From positions 1-25,545 of the forward strand of contig QZWS01000114.1 in the NCBI GenBank assembly GCA_004114245.1: a DNA stretch of 25,545 bases, read 5' to 3'. A model generated the notes under the pieces. That model did no database searches. It had not been told where the DNA came from and worked only from the letters and a program-made list of their open reading frames with translations. Of this stretch, positions 1 through 9,294 are shown one piece after another. Each line of letters begins with the position of its first letter. The stretch's first letter is position 1. This DNA comes from Zoopage sp. CT-All (taxonomy: Eukaryota; Zoopagomycota; Zoopagomycetes; Zoopagales; Zoopagaceae). A program made the translations under genes and the position numbers.

Positions 1-800
1 CATACGCCTCTCCGCGGGGACAAGATGACACGTTTTGATTTGGTTGCCGCAGATATGAATCGCTTCAATCCGACCGCGCATGTCCAAGGCCGATCCTGTC
101 AAATGCAGTTCGATCGGATTATGGTGAAGGGGCGCCAGGCACTGACTTTGGAAGCAGGGATGAGTGGCGTGATCAGGAAATATGGCCCTGTCGAGCAATT
201 GATAATCGACATTGATTCAGAGATGGCGGCATTTGAGGTATAGTCATGCATTTATAACATAATTGTAGATCAAGCACTCCCTAGGAACGAGTGGCAAAGG
301 AGAAGGACAAGGCCAAGAAGAGGCATTTGAAGCATGGGGACGAGTCCATTCAAATGGCAGCAAATCAGGGCGCAACACCATTGTTAGAATTCGAGGCCGG
401 CAACTTGGAGCCTGCTGTTATAGTTGTAGGCGATGCCGAGGAAGGCGAGAGTATGCGCAGCAAAACGTCAAATGCTGTTAGCACCGAAGAGGGCAGACCA
501 GCAAAACGTCGCCGGCGTCGTGGTGGATCTACTCCAATAAGTGGCGCAGATGTTGTTGAAAATGTGGTAAAGGTGCTGGCAAACCAGCACGAGGAGCATC
601 TTGCTTTGCGCGTTGAAGATCGCATGGAAGAGAGAGCTTGCACTGCATGGCAGCAGCAGTTGATGGAGCGGAAAGTCGCAGGCGAGGAAGAGGATCGTCG
701 CCTTCGTGCACAGGAAATCCAGAACCAGCGCGAGGTCAATGAAAATTGGATGCGCATGCTTATGCTCCTAACTGAACAGAGGAACAGGAATGGACAGTAA
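1..800 (+). CDS. Harbinger MYB/SANT-like accessory protein, N-terminus cut by window edge
   Basis: In Harbinger elements a MYB-like protein helps import the transposase and bind the element ends; that role is taken from the family. The frame is open from base 1. Exon A runs 1-237, the intron 238-284 (GTATAG...CCTAG, 47 bp) and exon B 285-800, joined in phase 0. Exon A carries a trihelix/SANT-like segment with the pattern R-x-C-x-x-x-F-D-R-I-M. Exon B encodes a basic stretch (KKRHLKHG, later KRRRRRGG, a likely nuclear localisation signal) and a Glu/Arg-rich helix predicted as coiled coil, ending near WMRMLMLLTEQ. The same pattern (FD[KR][LI]M, R-x-C, coiled coil, WMRML) occurs in the host-like gene at 9295-10441, with the intron at the same place. 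Convergent with the transposase gene. Upstream exons are probably outside the window. Confidence 0.7.
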
Positions 801-1014
801 ATGTGGAATGTATCTGTTAGCATCTGCAATGAACTGCATTTCAAGTGCACAATTGTCTACCCAAGTAGCCGAGGATTCCAATGCAGAGATATTTCGTTTC
901 AAATCTATGCATTTCCCATGTATTGCTCAGGGCTAGGGGGCATTGTGATGACCGAACAAGGAGGGAACCAGAGGCGAGCAGAGGAGAGAGTCAGAGGCAG
1001 AAGCAGAGGCAGGA

Positions 1015-2418
1015 TCAAGAGGCTGTATTCGGCGCAACACTGGTGTTGGCGCGACAAGGAGAAAAGTGGGCGCCAACCAAACCGGGCCGGATCGTTACCA
1101 TTACAGGCATAACGTTAAACCACTGCGATATTTGATTCCCGTACATGCACGTGTACAAATTGGTCAGTAGCACTGCGGCCGCATATTGCTTCCCGATGGC
1201 CTGAAGATACAACCGTTGTCCTTTCTTGAAATCTACAAACTTCCACAGACTATCAAATTAGTGTATAATCTGGTAATGAAGACTTACTTTGTCACTAAAG
1301 CAAAATACTGTTCCACCGCAATCCTATCTTGAGACATGTCCTTGTTCTCGGCGACTTGCAGCAGATCCAGCAGTTGGATTGCTCCTCCGTGTGGTGCTAC
1401 AATCCATGGCAGTTTCCCCCGATACGCCAAATCGCCATAAAGATATAGCCGTCCTTCGTAACCAATAAGCGATGTTGCAATTGTCTCTGTGATTTTCGAC
1501 TCATTGACAACAAACATGTCGTGATGCCGCGCAGCATAGGCCTGGGAGAGATGCATCGCGAGCCTATCCGGTCCAACAACAGCTTGATACTTTAGTCCGT
1601 GACATCGCTTGTGTCCGCTATACGCACTTTGCTGGTTGTACGATGGTCGAGAGCATGGCCGGAATGTTCCATCGATAAAGCCGAATACGCCAGTATGCTG
1701 CCGGAAATCCGCACCATTGGTAGCAATGCTTTCTGCAAATGTTAGCAATAGCTGGGGAGTAAGGCGGCCCGCATCCCAGTGCAGGATCTGAAGCGCCATT
1801 TGTGAAAGATGAGCGATAAACCAGGTCCATACCCGCGAGATTGTGCTGTGGTCTCGGTGGAATCGATGGGAAAGATCGCCATTCCGCACAGAATAAACTA
1901 GATGACGAAGACCAATGCACAATACCTCTATATCAACCACGTTAGTGCAATTGTCGAGAATCACAATATCGGGGATCCGGAGCACAGCACACAGCCAAAC
2001 AAGATTGTCGCGGGAGTGAAACCTACACTTATGTTAGCTCCACACTCGCTCTCCCAGAAGTAACCACCAACCGGAACTCAAACATGATACTTGCGGTGTT
2101 CCAGATGGCCTGCTCGAGGGAGAAGAACCCGCTGATGTAGCTGGATCGCGGTACCACCCGGCGCCCATTATCCACCACAACGCCGGCGACTGCTGCAAGC
2201 AAGGCCCCATCCGCTGCAAGATCCTCACCATCTTCATCCAAAGGAGGCTGATTGGACCACAATTCTGGTGATTCTAGAGCAAGATCAAAGGAGAGCAGAT
2301 GGGCATGCATGTGGGTTGTGCGAAGAGTTGTAAAAAGGCGGGCGGCACTGCGCAACACATTTTTGGCACATTTTTGGAGGCGGCGAACAGGTTGTAGGAA
2401 GAGTTGTAGGTAATTCAT
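1015..2418 (-). CDS. Harbinger transposase (DDE superfamily endonuclease), 3 exons, 438 aa
   Basis: Cut-and-paste transposase of the PIF/Harbinger (DDE_Tnp_4, HARBI1-like) family. Exons on the minus strand: 2418-2072, 2022-1288 and 1249-1015, with introns of 49 bp (GTTGGT...GTGTAG) and 38 bp (GTAAGT...TGATAG). Both joins restore family sequence: FEFR|FHSRDNLVWLCAVLRIPD, and VEQYFALVTN|LWKFVDFKKG. Catalytic residues visible: D233 in GFIDGTF, D313 in LYGDLAYRG and E353 in MSQDRIAVEQYF. A helix-turn-helix-like stretch near HRDHSTISRVW precedes the core. The C-terminal part (LTNLYTCMYGNQ) matches the usual family tail. Length about 440 aa is normal and no stop interrupts the exons. The start at 2418 (MNYLQLF) is the best supported, but the frame stays open a little further into the adjacent LINE, so the N-terminus is uncertain; 2311 is an alternative. 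Confidence 0.85.
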
Positions 2419-3030
2419 TTTCAAAAATTTGCGCAAAGTCCCTATTAAGCATTTCATTCCCAATCAAACTGCAGCCTGTAATCTATGCGGTGCCACCCCA
2501 GAAGACACAGATCATTGCTTCCGGACATGTCCTCATGCAGTGACACCATTTTGGGGAAGAGTGACCCATACACTGATGGGTAGCAACCCTCTGCTAACAA
2601 AAGATGCTTTCTGGGGTGGCCTCTCCACCCCTTCGGAACTCCCCACCAAGGCGCACACCCTAATCTGGGGTGTGGGAATATACTGTATCTACCGAGCACA
2701 CACTGAACGTATCTACAGCATGTTAATGGTGGCCCCGGCTGGACTGTGGAGATCTTTCCTAGGAGAACTTCGAGACATCCTCGAGGCCAAGAAATTGGCA
2801 GCCCATCAATACAAGGCCCAAGAGAAGTTCACAGCAAACTGGGCAAGGCTGCAAGAGCGACTAGAGCAAGCAAGACTAGCACAACCAACAATCTAGAGTA
2901 GGACCTGGCGAGTGCATCACTCCCGACCACAGTTTTTCCCCATGGGGTTTTTTAACCCAGGTGGGAGGGATGCAAACCAGCACAACGACTGACCAATAGT
3001 AGCAGAATGATAAAATTGAGTAATGACAGC
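2411..3030 (+). mobile_element. 5'-truncated LINE fragment, reverse-transcriptase ORF C-terminus (zf-RVT region)
   Basis: The frame from about 2414 to the stop at 2896 encodes roughly 160 aa typical of the very end of a LINE ORF2. A zinc-binding motif (CNLCGATPEDTDHCFRTCP, pattern C-x2-C-x8-H-C-x4-C) is followed by a Trp-rich helical region (FWGRV, LIWGVGIYCIYRAH) and a basic coiled-coil tail. The endonuclease and polymerase domains are absent, as expected from 5' truncation during target-primed reverse transcription. A short 3' UTR follows, holding the self-complementary stretch CCCCATGGGG, and the fragment seems to end in an A-rich segment near 3005-3025. No clear target-site duplication was found, so both ends are approximate. 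Its 5' edge coincides with the start of the Harbinger transposase gene, suggesting insertion into the transposon's 5' flank. Confidence 0.75.
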
Positions 3031-3246
3031 TTGTATTGATGCCACGGCCCAATACATGGCATTTCTCTCTCTCCATATTTGTCTGGAGACGCTGCACTTG
3101 CTCTCCTTTTACACCAAAGGATTACTAATGCTACATTTCTATCTTGCCGGCGTCTTGCTCCTTTGCGTTTTGTTGGGCTCCAGGCTGCTGTATCTTACAA
3201 AGCCATCATATTCTAGCACAACACAGTACATTGTTGCACAAACTCG

Positions 3247-4707
3247 CTACACGCATTCTTTCTCCTGATCCTCCACCGTCATTTCAGACGTGTGTGCAAG
3301 AAACGACGTCAGCTCGCAACCGTTGGTAAAATCACACCATTTGGTCTTTAACGCCAACGGAGCGCCATTGTAAAGGACACGGATGAGATATGCCGATGCT
3401 TTCACATCTTGTGCTTTCGCATCTTGTGCCTTTGCATCCTGTGCCTTTGCATCTTGTGCCTTTGCATCCTGTGCCTTCGCATCCTGTGCCTTCGCATCCT
3501 GTGCCTTCGCATCCTGTGCTGCCGCATCTTTGCGCCACAGCTCAAAAATTAGGCTGCTGCCGTAGGGCGGCCACGACATATCCAGGGCACCAAAGAGCCC
3601 GCGTATGGCGTTGAAGAAATCATCGTGAGTAAAATAGAGCTCCACTTGACCGGTTGCGGATACCATTTTGACGAATTTGTGATGATACCGCTCATGCGTC
3701 TGCAGCCCACCAATAGGATCGGATTTCTCTCGGAGCACGCCAAGAAGCTCCTTCATAAACTCACCTATGGCCAACCGATTAAATGTAGTCGAGTAAAGCG
3801 AGTCGCGATACACCGCTTCGTTGTATTTTGTAACGTACTTCTGGGCCTTTTCAACGGCCTCAACCGGCGTGATCCAATAGGAAGCGCTGTCCGACGAACT
3901 CTCTGTCTCGCTTTCTTCGCTTGCAGCCTTTTCCTGTGTCTCGGTGGAGCTGTCTGTCTCATCTTGATCCAGAGCCCTGGTGAAGGGTAGCTCCAAGTCA
4001 TGGCAATGTCGTGTCATAATGTTATCCGCCAATTCAACGAGAGAAACTATAGCTTGACCATTGAAACCTTGTGCATATGTTTGCTCATTCATCCACTTAT
4101 GACGGTTTATTGCGTGCGCTCTGTAAAGGCCAAGCTTGGACAACGCGTTGAAGGCACGGCTACGTTTCGGACATTTGACATAGTTATGCAAGGTTTCTTC
4201 GCCGCGTTCATTTTCAATGTGCATGAGCGGGTAGGATCCTCGCCAGTCAGGGGTGTCGGGAGGCGACCTCGGATACGCGCCGCTGAGAAAGGCGAATGCA
4301 GAAAGGATGGTTCGTTGCGTCTTCGTTGTTCGGACGTGAACCAGCTCTTTTGAATAGGGCGGCATAAACTTGAGCTTATCAAAATAGACAGCTCTAAAGG
4401 CCGCGCCACGCGCCCGCATCTGCATGTATCCGACTGCGGTCAGTTGCGATGGTTCCCAAGACTGGACTATAACCACGGCCTCTTCCCGCAGCTCGGCAGT
4501 TTTCCAAAAGTAATCGTCATCGCTGTGCTGCTTGTGGTGCGGCGCACGGTCGTCGTGACGGAATATTGCTTGGACGTGGACAAGCGTGGCCCCGGGGACG
4601 GGAGTGTATGTGGCATCGCTTACTGTGTCCGCGTTGCAGTAGCCGTGCAAGGCACGGACAGAGGGCGCAGCGGCAAGCACCAGGCCGAGGAGGAGAGCAG
4701 TTTGCAT
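3247..4707 (-). CDS. secreted histidine acid phosphatase (PXYLP1/ACP-like), 486 aa
   Basis: Branch-2 histidine phosphatase: hydrolyses phosphomonoesters through a phospho-histidine intermediate; the substrate cannot be told. The N-terminus has a signal peptide (hydrophobic residues 3-19, cleavage near RAL-HG), so the protein enters the secretory pathway. Catalytic motif FRHDDRAP has nucleophile H51 with R50 and R54; the usual RHG is RHD here. The second Arg region is VRTTKTQRTILSAFAFLSGA, and the proton-donor motif is FTHDD (H361-D362). An acidic low-complexity insert (about 247-276) interrupts the helical subdomain, and seven perfect DAKAQ pentapeptides with degenerate flanking copies lie at about 394-438, just after the core. 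Single exon. Divergent from the TUTase gene across 860 bp. The 3' flank is 216 bp from the LINE. 2-phosphoxylose phosphatase-like or ACP6-like identity are both possible. Confidence 0.85.
   Translation of the reverse strand: MQTALLLGLVLAAAPSVRALHGYCNADTVSDATYTPVPGATLVHVQAIFRHDDRAPHHKQHSDDDYFWKTAELREEAVVIVQSWEPSQLTAVGYMQMRARGAAFRAVYFDKLKFMPPYSKELVHVRTTKTQRTILSAFAFLSGAYPRSPPDTPDWRGSYPLMHIENERGEETLHNYVKCPKRSRAFNALSKLGLYRAHAINRHKWMNEQTYAQGFNGQAIVSLVELADNIMTRHCHDLELPFTRALDQDETDSSTETQEKAASEESETESSSDSASYWITPVEAVEKAQKYVTKYNEAVYRDSLYSTTFNRLAIGEFMKELLGVLREKSDPIGGLQTHERYHHKFVKMVSATGQVELYFTHDDFFNAIRGLFGALDMSWPPYGSSLIFELWRKDAAAQDAKAQDAKAQDAKAQDAKAQDAKAQDAKAQDAKAQDVKASAYLIRVLYNGAPLALKTKWCDFTNGCELTSFLAHTSEMTVEDQEKECV
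3401..3533 (+). repeat. in-frame 15-bp minisatellite encoding DAKAQ pentapeptides
   Basis: About nine tandem 15-bp units (plus-strand consensus GCATCYTGTGCCTTY) run head to tail inside the phosphatase gene. On the coding (minus) strand they read DAAAQ, seven DAKAQ, then DVKAS. The copies differ mainly at two synonymous pyrimidine positions, and the alternation of the variants suggests expansion by unequal exchange or slippage in blocks. The unit length keeps the frame, so copy number can vary without harming the downstream enzyme sequence. Confidence 0.92.
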
Positions 4708-5567
4708 ATTTCACGGGCGAGAATGAATGTTATGAGACAGGTGAGGTTTCTTTGGTGATGGGGTTGATGGCGGTTGGACAGCGACAAGCTAACCACTGCC
4801 AAAGGATGGGAGTGTCCTGCTTGGCACCCTCCGTTTTTTTTGCACCCGGCCGAAGGATCGCCGCCATCTTCATCCCGACGTCAACCAGCCCACTACTGCG
4901 GATTATGCCGTTCTCCGAGTACTCGGATACGACGGTTTCGGCGGGAATGGAAGCGGGCGGAGGGAGATGGGTGGCGGTGGTTGGGTGTAATGGAGCAGAG
5001 GGGGTCAAGGCTGTTCAGGGGATGTTGCAGCCGGGTGGATCACCTGATTGCGAGGCGCACAGCCTGTGCATAAGGAAGGTGCAGCGGTCGTGAGGAGACT
5101 TGCTGCATCCAACTTGTGCACACGGTGGCGGCCTCGGGACATTCTGTCTTTCTGGCAGGGCATTTTGCTCAGGCATATGGGGGCGCAGCAGCATAGCTAT
5201 GTGTTCTTGTACGTTCGCCAATGTCAGGCCCACTGCGGCATTTAAAACAATTGGGAGTGCACTGCATGCACACTGCATGCCGGGGAGATGGCGGTTAGGG
5301 TCATACCACGTGGAATGCCACAGTAGACAATTGCAGTATACATGTCCTGGCAATCAGCAATAGCGTGGGAGAGTTGGGAGGGAGACATGTGACCACATGG
5401 CCCGTCACACCCCAATGCAGTGTATATGCACTGCATGCCAACATCCAAGCATGCAATCCTGCAATCCTGCCGTGTCAGCTGACCACCAAGCAATGCGGGA
5501 ATGCTGATGCCTTCTTCCACCCCATATCTACCGTAAAATTGGGCCAAACTCCGCTCCACCCACTCAC
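4708..5567. other. 860-bp divergent intergenic region between phosphatase and TUTase genes
   Basis: This spacer carries the promoters of both flanking genes. Several open frames cross it, among them minus-strand frames of about 110 and 105 codons at 5015-5353 and 5242-5559, but none has a recognisable domain or a clear splice structure. They are Cys-rich mainly because of repeated TGCATGC words. The part at 5260-5436 holds several CACTGCAT octamers, listed separately. An unbroken T tract lies near 4834. I see no RNA gene here. Confidence 0.5.
5260..5436. promoter_or_regulatory. cluster of CACTGCAT octamers with an 8-bp inverted repeat
   Basis: The octamer CACTGCAT occurs on + at 5260-5267, 5271-5278 and 5429-5436, and on - (as ATGCAGTG) at 5415-5422, with one more minus-strand copy at 5605-5612 just inside the TUTase coding region. 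The copies at 5415 and 5429 form a perfect inverted repeat with a 6-nt spacer (TATATG). The first two copies are 11 bp apart, about one helical turn. This spacing and symmetry fit binding sites for a dimeric transcription factor in the shared promoter; the factor is unknown. Confidence 0.4.
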
Positions 5568-7527
5568 ATGGGCCCGCGCTTCCCCCAGCCTAAGCTCCTC
5601 ACCAATGCAGTGCGCTCGCGCCAGAAGCTTTTGGACGAGCGCGCGCGCGACCTGCATCTTCTCACGCGCACCGTTGCCGTTCTTCAGCACTGGCCGCCCG
5701 CTCACGCCGCCATCACCGTGCATCTCCACGCCGCATTGCGCATCGACGACAAGCGTATTGACCAATACATCCCGAATATCGGGCTGGCGAAGCATCTTGC
5801 TCGGCCACGCTTCAAGACCTGGATATCGGTGCTGAATATTGCGGTGGGCGAGGAGACGAAACCCGCCGGTGCAGGCGAGCCCGCGGAGGCAAGAAAGCCG
5901 CCTGTCGAAAAGGTAATCTCGTGGACCGGCGTGGTGGTCGACGTGAACGCAGCAGTGCGCATTCTCACGGCGGATGCAAAGAAGCGCAGCGAATATCCAC
6001 AGGATATCGCCGTGGATGGTCGGCCTTCGCCTGCTTCGCTATCCGACACGTGGATGGCGCAGCGCCCCGTTGCCCCTCCCGTCGACGTGCTTCGCGCGAA
6101 GCTGACCCCCATCGTCGACAAGCTCGTTTCATTTGAAATTGAAATCTTGGAAAGGGTATCTCCAGCTATGCTCTGCCGCCCATGTTGATCGATCCGACAG
6201 GAATTGCAGCCACCCCTCAGCCTTGTGGCCCAAAAGGCGAGTCTCCAGCGCCGTCTCCTTCCAATAGTGATGACCGCTTCTGGGAAATTCAGAAATGCCC
6301 AACTCAAACCGTTCGGGTATGTCGTGCTGAAATCGCATGGCCATTATTGACACCCGCCATGGTAGATCGTCTTCAAACGGTTTGGCCACCCTTTCCAGCG
6401 ATCTAGATCTCTGTCTCGAGCTCGCAGCGCCCAAAGCCAACGTAGATGCGCATCCATTTATGTCCAAGGTCGCAAAAATGGACGATGTTGGTGTGCTAAT
6501 AAACAGACCATGCGCTGCTCCACCAGTCGCGCAGTGCGTCAACAAGAAGGACGTATACTCTCTGACTGGGAAGCTGCGCCTTGGTACCTTCATTATCCGA
6601 AATAATACGTCGACTGACAGTTTGCAGCCGGTATGATGAACGTTGTTCCCATTCCACACGCTCGAGTCCCCATCATCAAGTTCCTCGATCCGATCACGTA
6701 ACCATTCCAATCCCTGTGCTTCGCAATGACCTGCTTGTAGAGGAATAGAATGCGACATAAACTTTGGCCATGTCGTAGCACTGCGAAACACTGCGCTGTT
6801 CAGCGCGTACATCTCCTGCGACTGGCGCATCCGTCCGCTCCTTCTCACCATTAAGAACTGGGCCAAACGCCGACGCATTGACGATGCCCACTCCGGCACC
6901 TTCAATTCCTATACCCACGTCCTGCTCATGCTCTACTATCTCCAGCGGCAGGGCGTGATTCCTCCGCTTCAGCGACTATGCTGCGACCAGGACTTCAGAT
7001 TGCCGCTGGATTATCGCGACGACACAGACACTGTATCACCTCGGCGCGTCTGCCTCGCCTGCAGCAAGGCGCTCCCATCCGTCATTGTCGACGCCCACGA
7101 GACATTCTTCCAACCCCTGCACACGCGTTCGTCCATAAATACCGCTTCGCTGGCCCAACTCCTTGTTGGCTTCTTCCGTTTCTATGCTTTCGAGTTTGAC
7201 TTTGCCACCCAAGTGGTCAGTCCCCGTCTTGGACGTGCCATACCACGCGCGGCCAAGGGCTGGACGAATGCTGCAATCGGACTCTGTGTTGAGGATCCGT
7301 TTGTATTGGACCGCAACTGTGGTGGGTCAGGATACTCACACTGTGTGGATGGATTGCGATGGGAGTGGGAACGCGCATGGCGTTTGCTAGTGGAGAAGTC
7401 CGGCGTTGACTATTGCCACCAACTGCCGTCGACGAGTATTCTGGATTTGGTAATGGAGGAGTACACTGATTGGCCGCTGCAAGTGTTTACGGATCTGCGC
7501 GTCTTTCGTGCTCGGCACCATCGCTGA
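5568..7527 (+). CDS. Cid1-type terminal nucleotidyltransferase / non-canonical poly(A) polymerase, 5 exons, 592 aa
   Basis: Adds untemplated U or A to RNA 3' ends; U versus A cannot be decided from sequence alone. Exons: 5568-6155, 6201-6316, 6366-6583, 6628-6697 and 6741-7527; the introns are 43-49 bp with GT-AG ends and every join is in phase. The joins recreate the family motifs: PFGSSSNGLATLSSDLDLC, with the G-S signature and Mg-binding D247 and D249; PHARVPIIKFLDP; then ECDINF with the third carboxylate D336; and the central helix LTIKNWAKRRRIDD. The PAP-associated domain follows (LLVGFFRFYAFEFDF, about 464-484) with the VVSPRLG and EDPF motifs. The first 196 residues carry no domain I know. 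Ends 36 bp from the convergent transporter gene. Confidence 0.9.
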
Positions 7528-7563
7528 GAAAGCTACATGCATTTGATCATATTGTCGTTGGTC

Positions 7564-9102
7564 CTATATATTGCGTTCTTCTTTCCATTTCAAATCAACG
7601 TCGTGCATCGCTGCAATCATGGCGCTTTTCTCGGCCAAGGCCTTGGGGGCAGGCTCGCCTCGCATCCCAAGCCGTTGCTTTGCATTCCAATACCATTTCC
7701 ACAGCAATCCCGGGCGCTTGACGTTGAAGAACCAGATGGGTATGGCGATGGCGCACCCGAGCAAGCACCCGGCGTAGAGTGCGGCGCCGGAAGCCGATGC
7801 ACCGATGAAGGGGGCCACCACGAGGTAGGCGGCAACAAGCGCAAATAGGACTGCCATGGGCCACCAGACCTTGAACGGCCGTGGGGCGTCCGGCATCTTG
7901 CGGCGCAGCACGAGCAGCCCCACAACGGTGCATAGGTAGAATATCCACTCGAGGAAGGCGTATACCTTGGCGAGAGCGGTAAAATCGCCGGGAATGGTCC
8001 AGAGACACGAGACGACGCCGACAAAGACGAGGGCGCGGATGGGCGTTTGACGCGAGGTGTTGATGTGTGCGAGAAACGTGGGGAAGAGCACGCCCTGTTC
8101 GGCAGTGGACGCGGTCAGGCGCGACACGGCGAAGACGGACGCGTTGATGGCACCAAAGGTTGAGCAAATGACCATCAGGCACATGAAGTAGGCGCCGGCG
8201 GTGCCCATGGTAATGTATCCAAGCTGCATTGCCACGGTCTTTGACGTCTTGACCGTCTCGATGGGGAGCACGGAGAAGTATGCCACGTTTGCGAGTTCGT
8301 AGGAGAAGAAGACAACAATCATGGAGATGGTAATGGCGAGGGGGAGATTACGCGACGGGTTCTTCAGCTCGCCGGCCGAGTAGCAGAGATTATTCCATCC
8401 GTTGTAGGAAAACAGCGCCATATACATGGCCGTGCCGTAATCCATGACGGAGACGGTGTGCGTCGTTGCGAAGGGGTCCTGAAACTCGGCAATGTGTCCC
8501 TTGCCGATCCAGATAAGCCCAACCACGACAATGATGAAGATGGCGAGCAATTTCGCCGACGTAAAGACATTCTGGACGTAGTTGCCAGAGCTCCGCGACA
8601 GACAATTCAGCGCGACGACCAGCATGATGGCGGCGCACGCCACGATCTTGATCTGCCACACCGGCGCACGCGGAATCGCATCAATCCCCTTGGAGGGATC
8701 AAACAGCGCCATGGTCGTGACATACTGCGCAAACACTGTGGCAATCGACGCGGTGGAGATGGGCTTGGCCAGCATCACGTTGGACCAGGTGAACATCAGC
8801 GCGGACAGTGGCCCGAACGCGGCCTTTAGGTACTGGTACTCTCCGCCCGAGGCCGGAATCAGCGTTCCCAGCTCGGCATAGCACATTGCCCCGACCATGG
8901 AGAGGACGCCGGCGAGAAACCAGACGACGAGGGCGGCGCCGACAGACCCGGCATGGACAAGGAGCGGGCCGGGAGCGGCAAAGATGCCCGAGCCGATGAT
9001 GAGGCCGGCGATGAGCATAATGCCCGAGAAGAGGCCTATGTGGCGCTCGGGGCCCGCAGCGGCGCCGGGTGGGCCGGATTCTAAGGATTTGGGGGGTTGC
9101 AT
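7564..9102 (-). CDS. APC-superfamily amino acid transporter (LAT/MUP1-like), 512 aa
   Basis: Twelve-helix amino acid permease of a membrane, exchanger or uptake type. Near the N-terminus the TM1 signature IIGSGIFAAPGPLL gives the unwound GSGI substrate-binding turn. TM2-3 carries YAELGTLIPASGGEYQYL, and the sixth helix carries the LAT-like motif YNGWNNLCYSAGELKNPSRN. Hydrophobic helices continue to about residue 465, followed by a charged cytoplasmic tail. Length fits LAT and fungal high-affinity methionine permease relatives. Single exon with start at 9102; the upstream 40-residue hydrophilic tail is short, which also fits LAT. Substrate cannot be assigned; large neutral amino acids or methionine are plausible. 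Convergent with the TUTase gene. Confidence 0.88.
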   Translation of the reverse strand: MQPPKSLESGPPGAAAGPERHIGLFSGIMLIAGLIIGSGIFAAPGPLLVHAGSVGAALVVWFLAGVLSMVGAMCYAELGTLIPASGGEYQYLKAAFGPLSALMFTWSNVMLAKPISTASIATVFAQYVTTMALFDPSKGIDAIPRAPVWQIKIVACAAIMLVVALNCLSRSSGNYVQNVFTSAKLLAIFIIVVVGLIWIGKGHIAEFQDPFATTHTVSVMDYGTAMYMALFSYNGWNNLCYSAGELKNPSRNLPLAITISMIVVFFSYELANVAYFSVLPIETVKTSKTVAMQLGYITMGTAGAYFMCLMVICSTFGAINASVFAVSRLTASTAEQGVLFPTFLAHINTSRQTPIRALVFVGVVSCLWTIPGDFTALAKVYAFLEWIFYLCTVVGLLVLRRKMPDAPRPFKVWWPMAVLFALVAAYLVVAPFIGASASGAALYAGCLLGCAIAIPIWFFNVKRPGLLWKWYWNAKQRLGMRGEPAPKALAEKSAMIAAMHDVDLKWKEERNI

Positions 9103-9294
9103 GAGGGTCGTCGCGGGGGTCTATGTGGCGGCGCTGGGCGTCGTCGGGAGGTTTGTTGGAAGAGAAGCAGGCTGCGCCTAAAACCGCTACCACAAGCCTT
9201 CTCGTGGCAGCCACAGTCACCACGCAGCTCAGTCACGGACACAAGATCATTGATTGAAGCACAACGCACTAACTGCTGGCCCGCCACCGCTCCC

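Larger units (their letters stand above)
1..2418. mobile_element. Harbinger/PIF-type DNA transposon, two-gene body, left end outside window
   Basis: Two genes typical of PIF/Harbinger elements lie tail to tail: a MYB/SANT-like accessory gene on + (frame open from base 1 to 800) and a DDE transposase on - (2418 to 1015). Both keep open frames across short introns, so the copy looks recent or still constrained. The left terminus lies before base 1. The right terminus is not identified: a LINE fragment begins at about 2411-2440, right at the transposase start, so the inverted repeat is either deleted or lies beyond the LINE (somewhere in 3030-3246). I could not identify terminal inverted repeats or a 3-bp TWA target duplication. 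The roughly 200 bp between the two stop codons is purine-rich and holds only their 3' flanks. Confidence 0.8.

Noticed and set aside
801-1135. Plus-strand frames between the Harbinger genes
   Set aside because: They overlap the 3' flank and last exon of the transposase and have no recognisable content.
3401-3533. Short tandem units considered as a CRISPR-like array
   Set aside because: Units are contiguous with no spacers and lie in a eukaryotic coding region.
3383-3614. Repetitive plus-strand frames over the minisatellite
   Set aside because: Any in-frame 15-bp repeat is open in several frames; the minus-strand frame belongs to the enzyme.
5015-5559. Two Cys-rich minus-strand frames in the phosphatase-TUTase spacer
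   Set aside because: No domain, no plausible splice joins, and their cysteines come largely from repeated TGCATGC words; kept only as intergenic sequence.
6129-6905. 258-codon minus-strand frame opposite the TUTase gene
   Set aside because: It is antisense to exons whose plus-strand translation shows all nucleotidyltransferase motifs; the minus-strand protein has no domain.
8699-9223. 174-codon Arg/Pro-rich minus-strand frame over the transporter 5' end
   Set aside because: Out-of-frame shadow of GC-rich transporter coding sequence.
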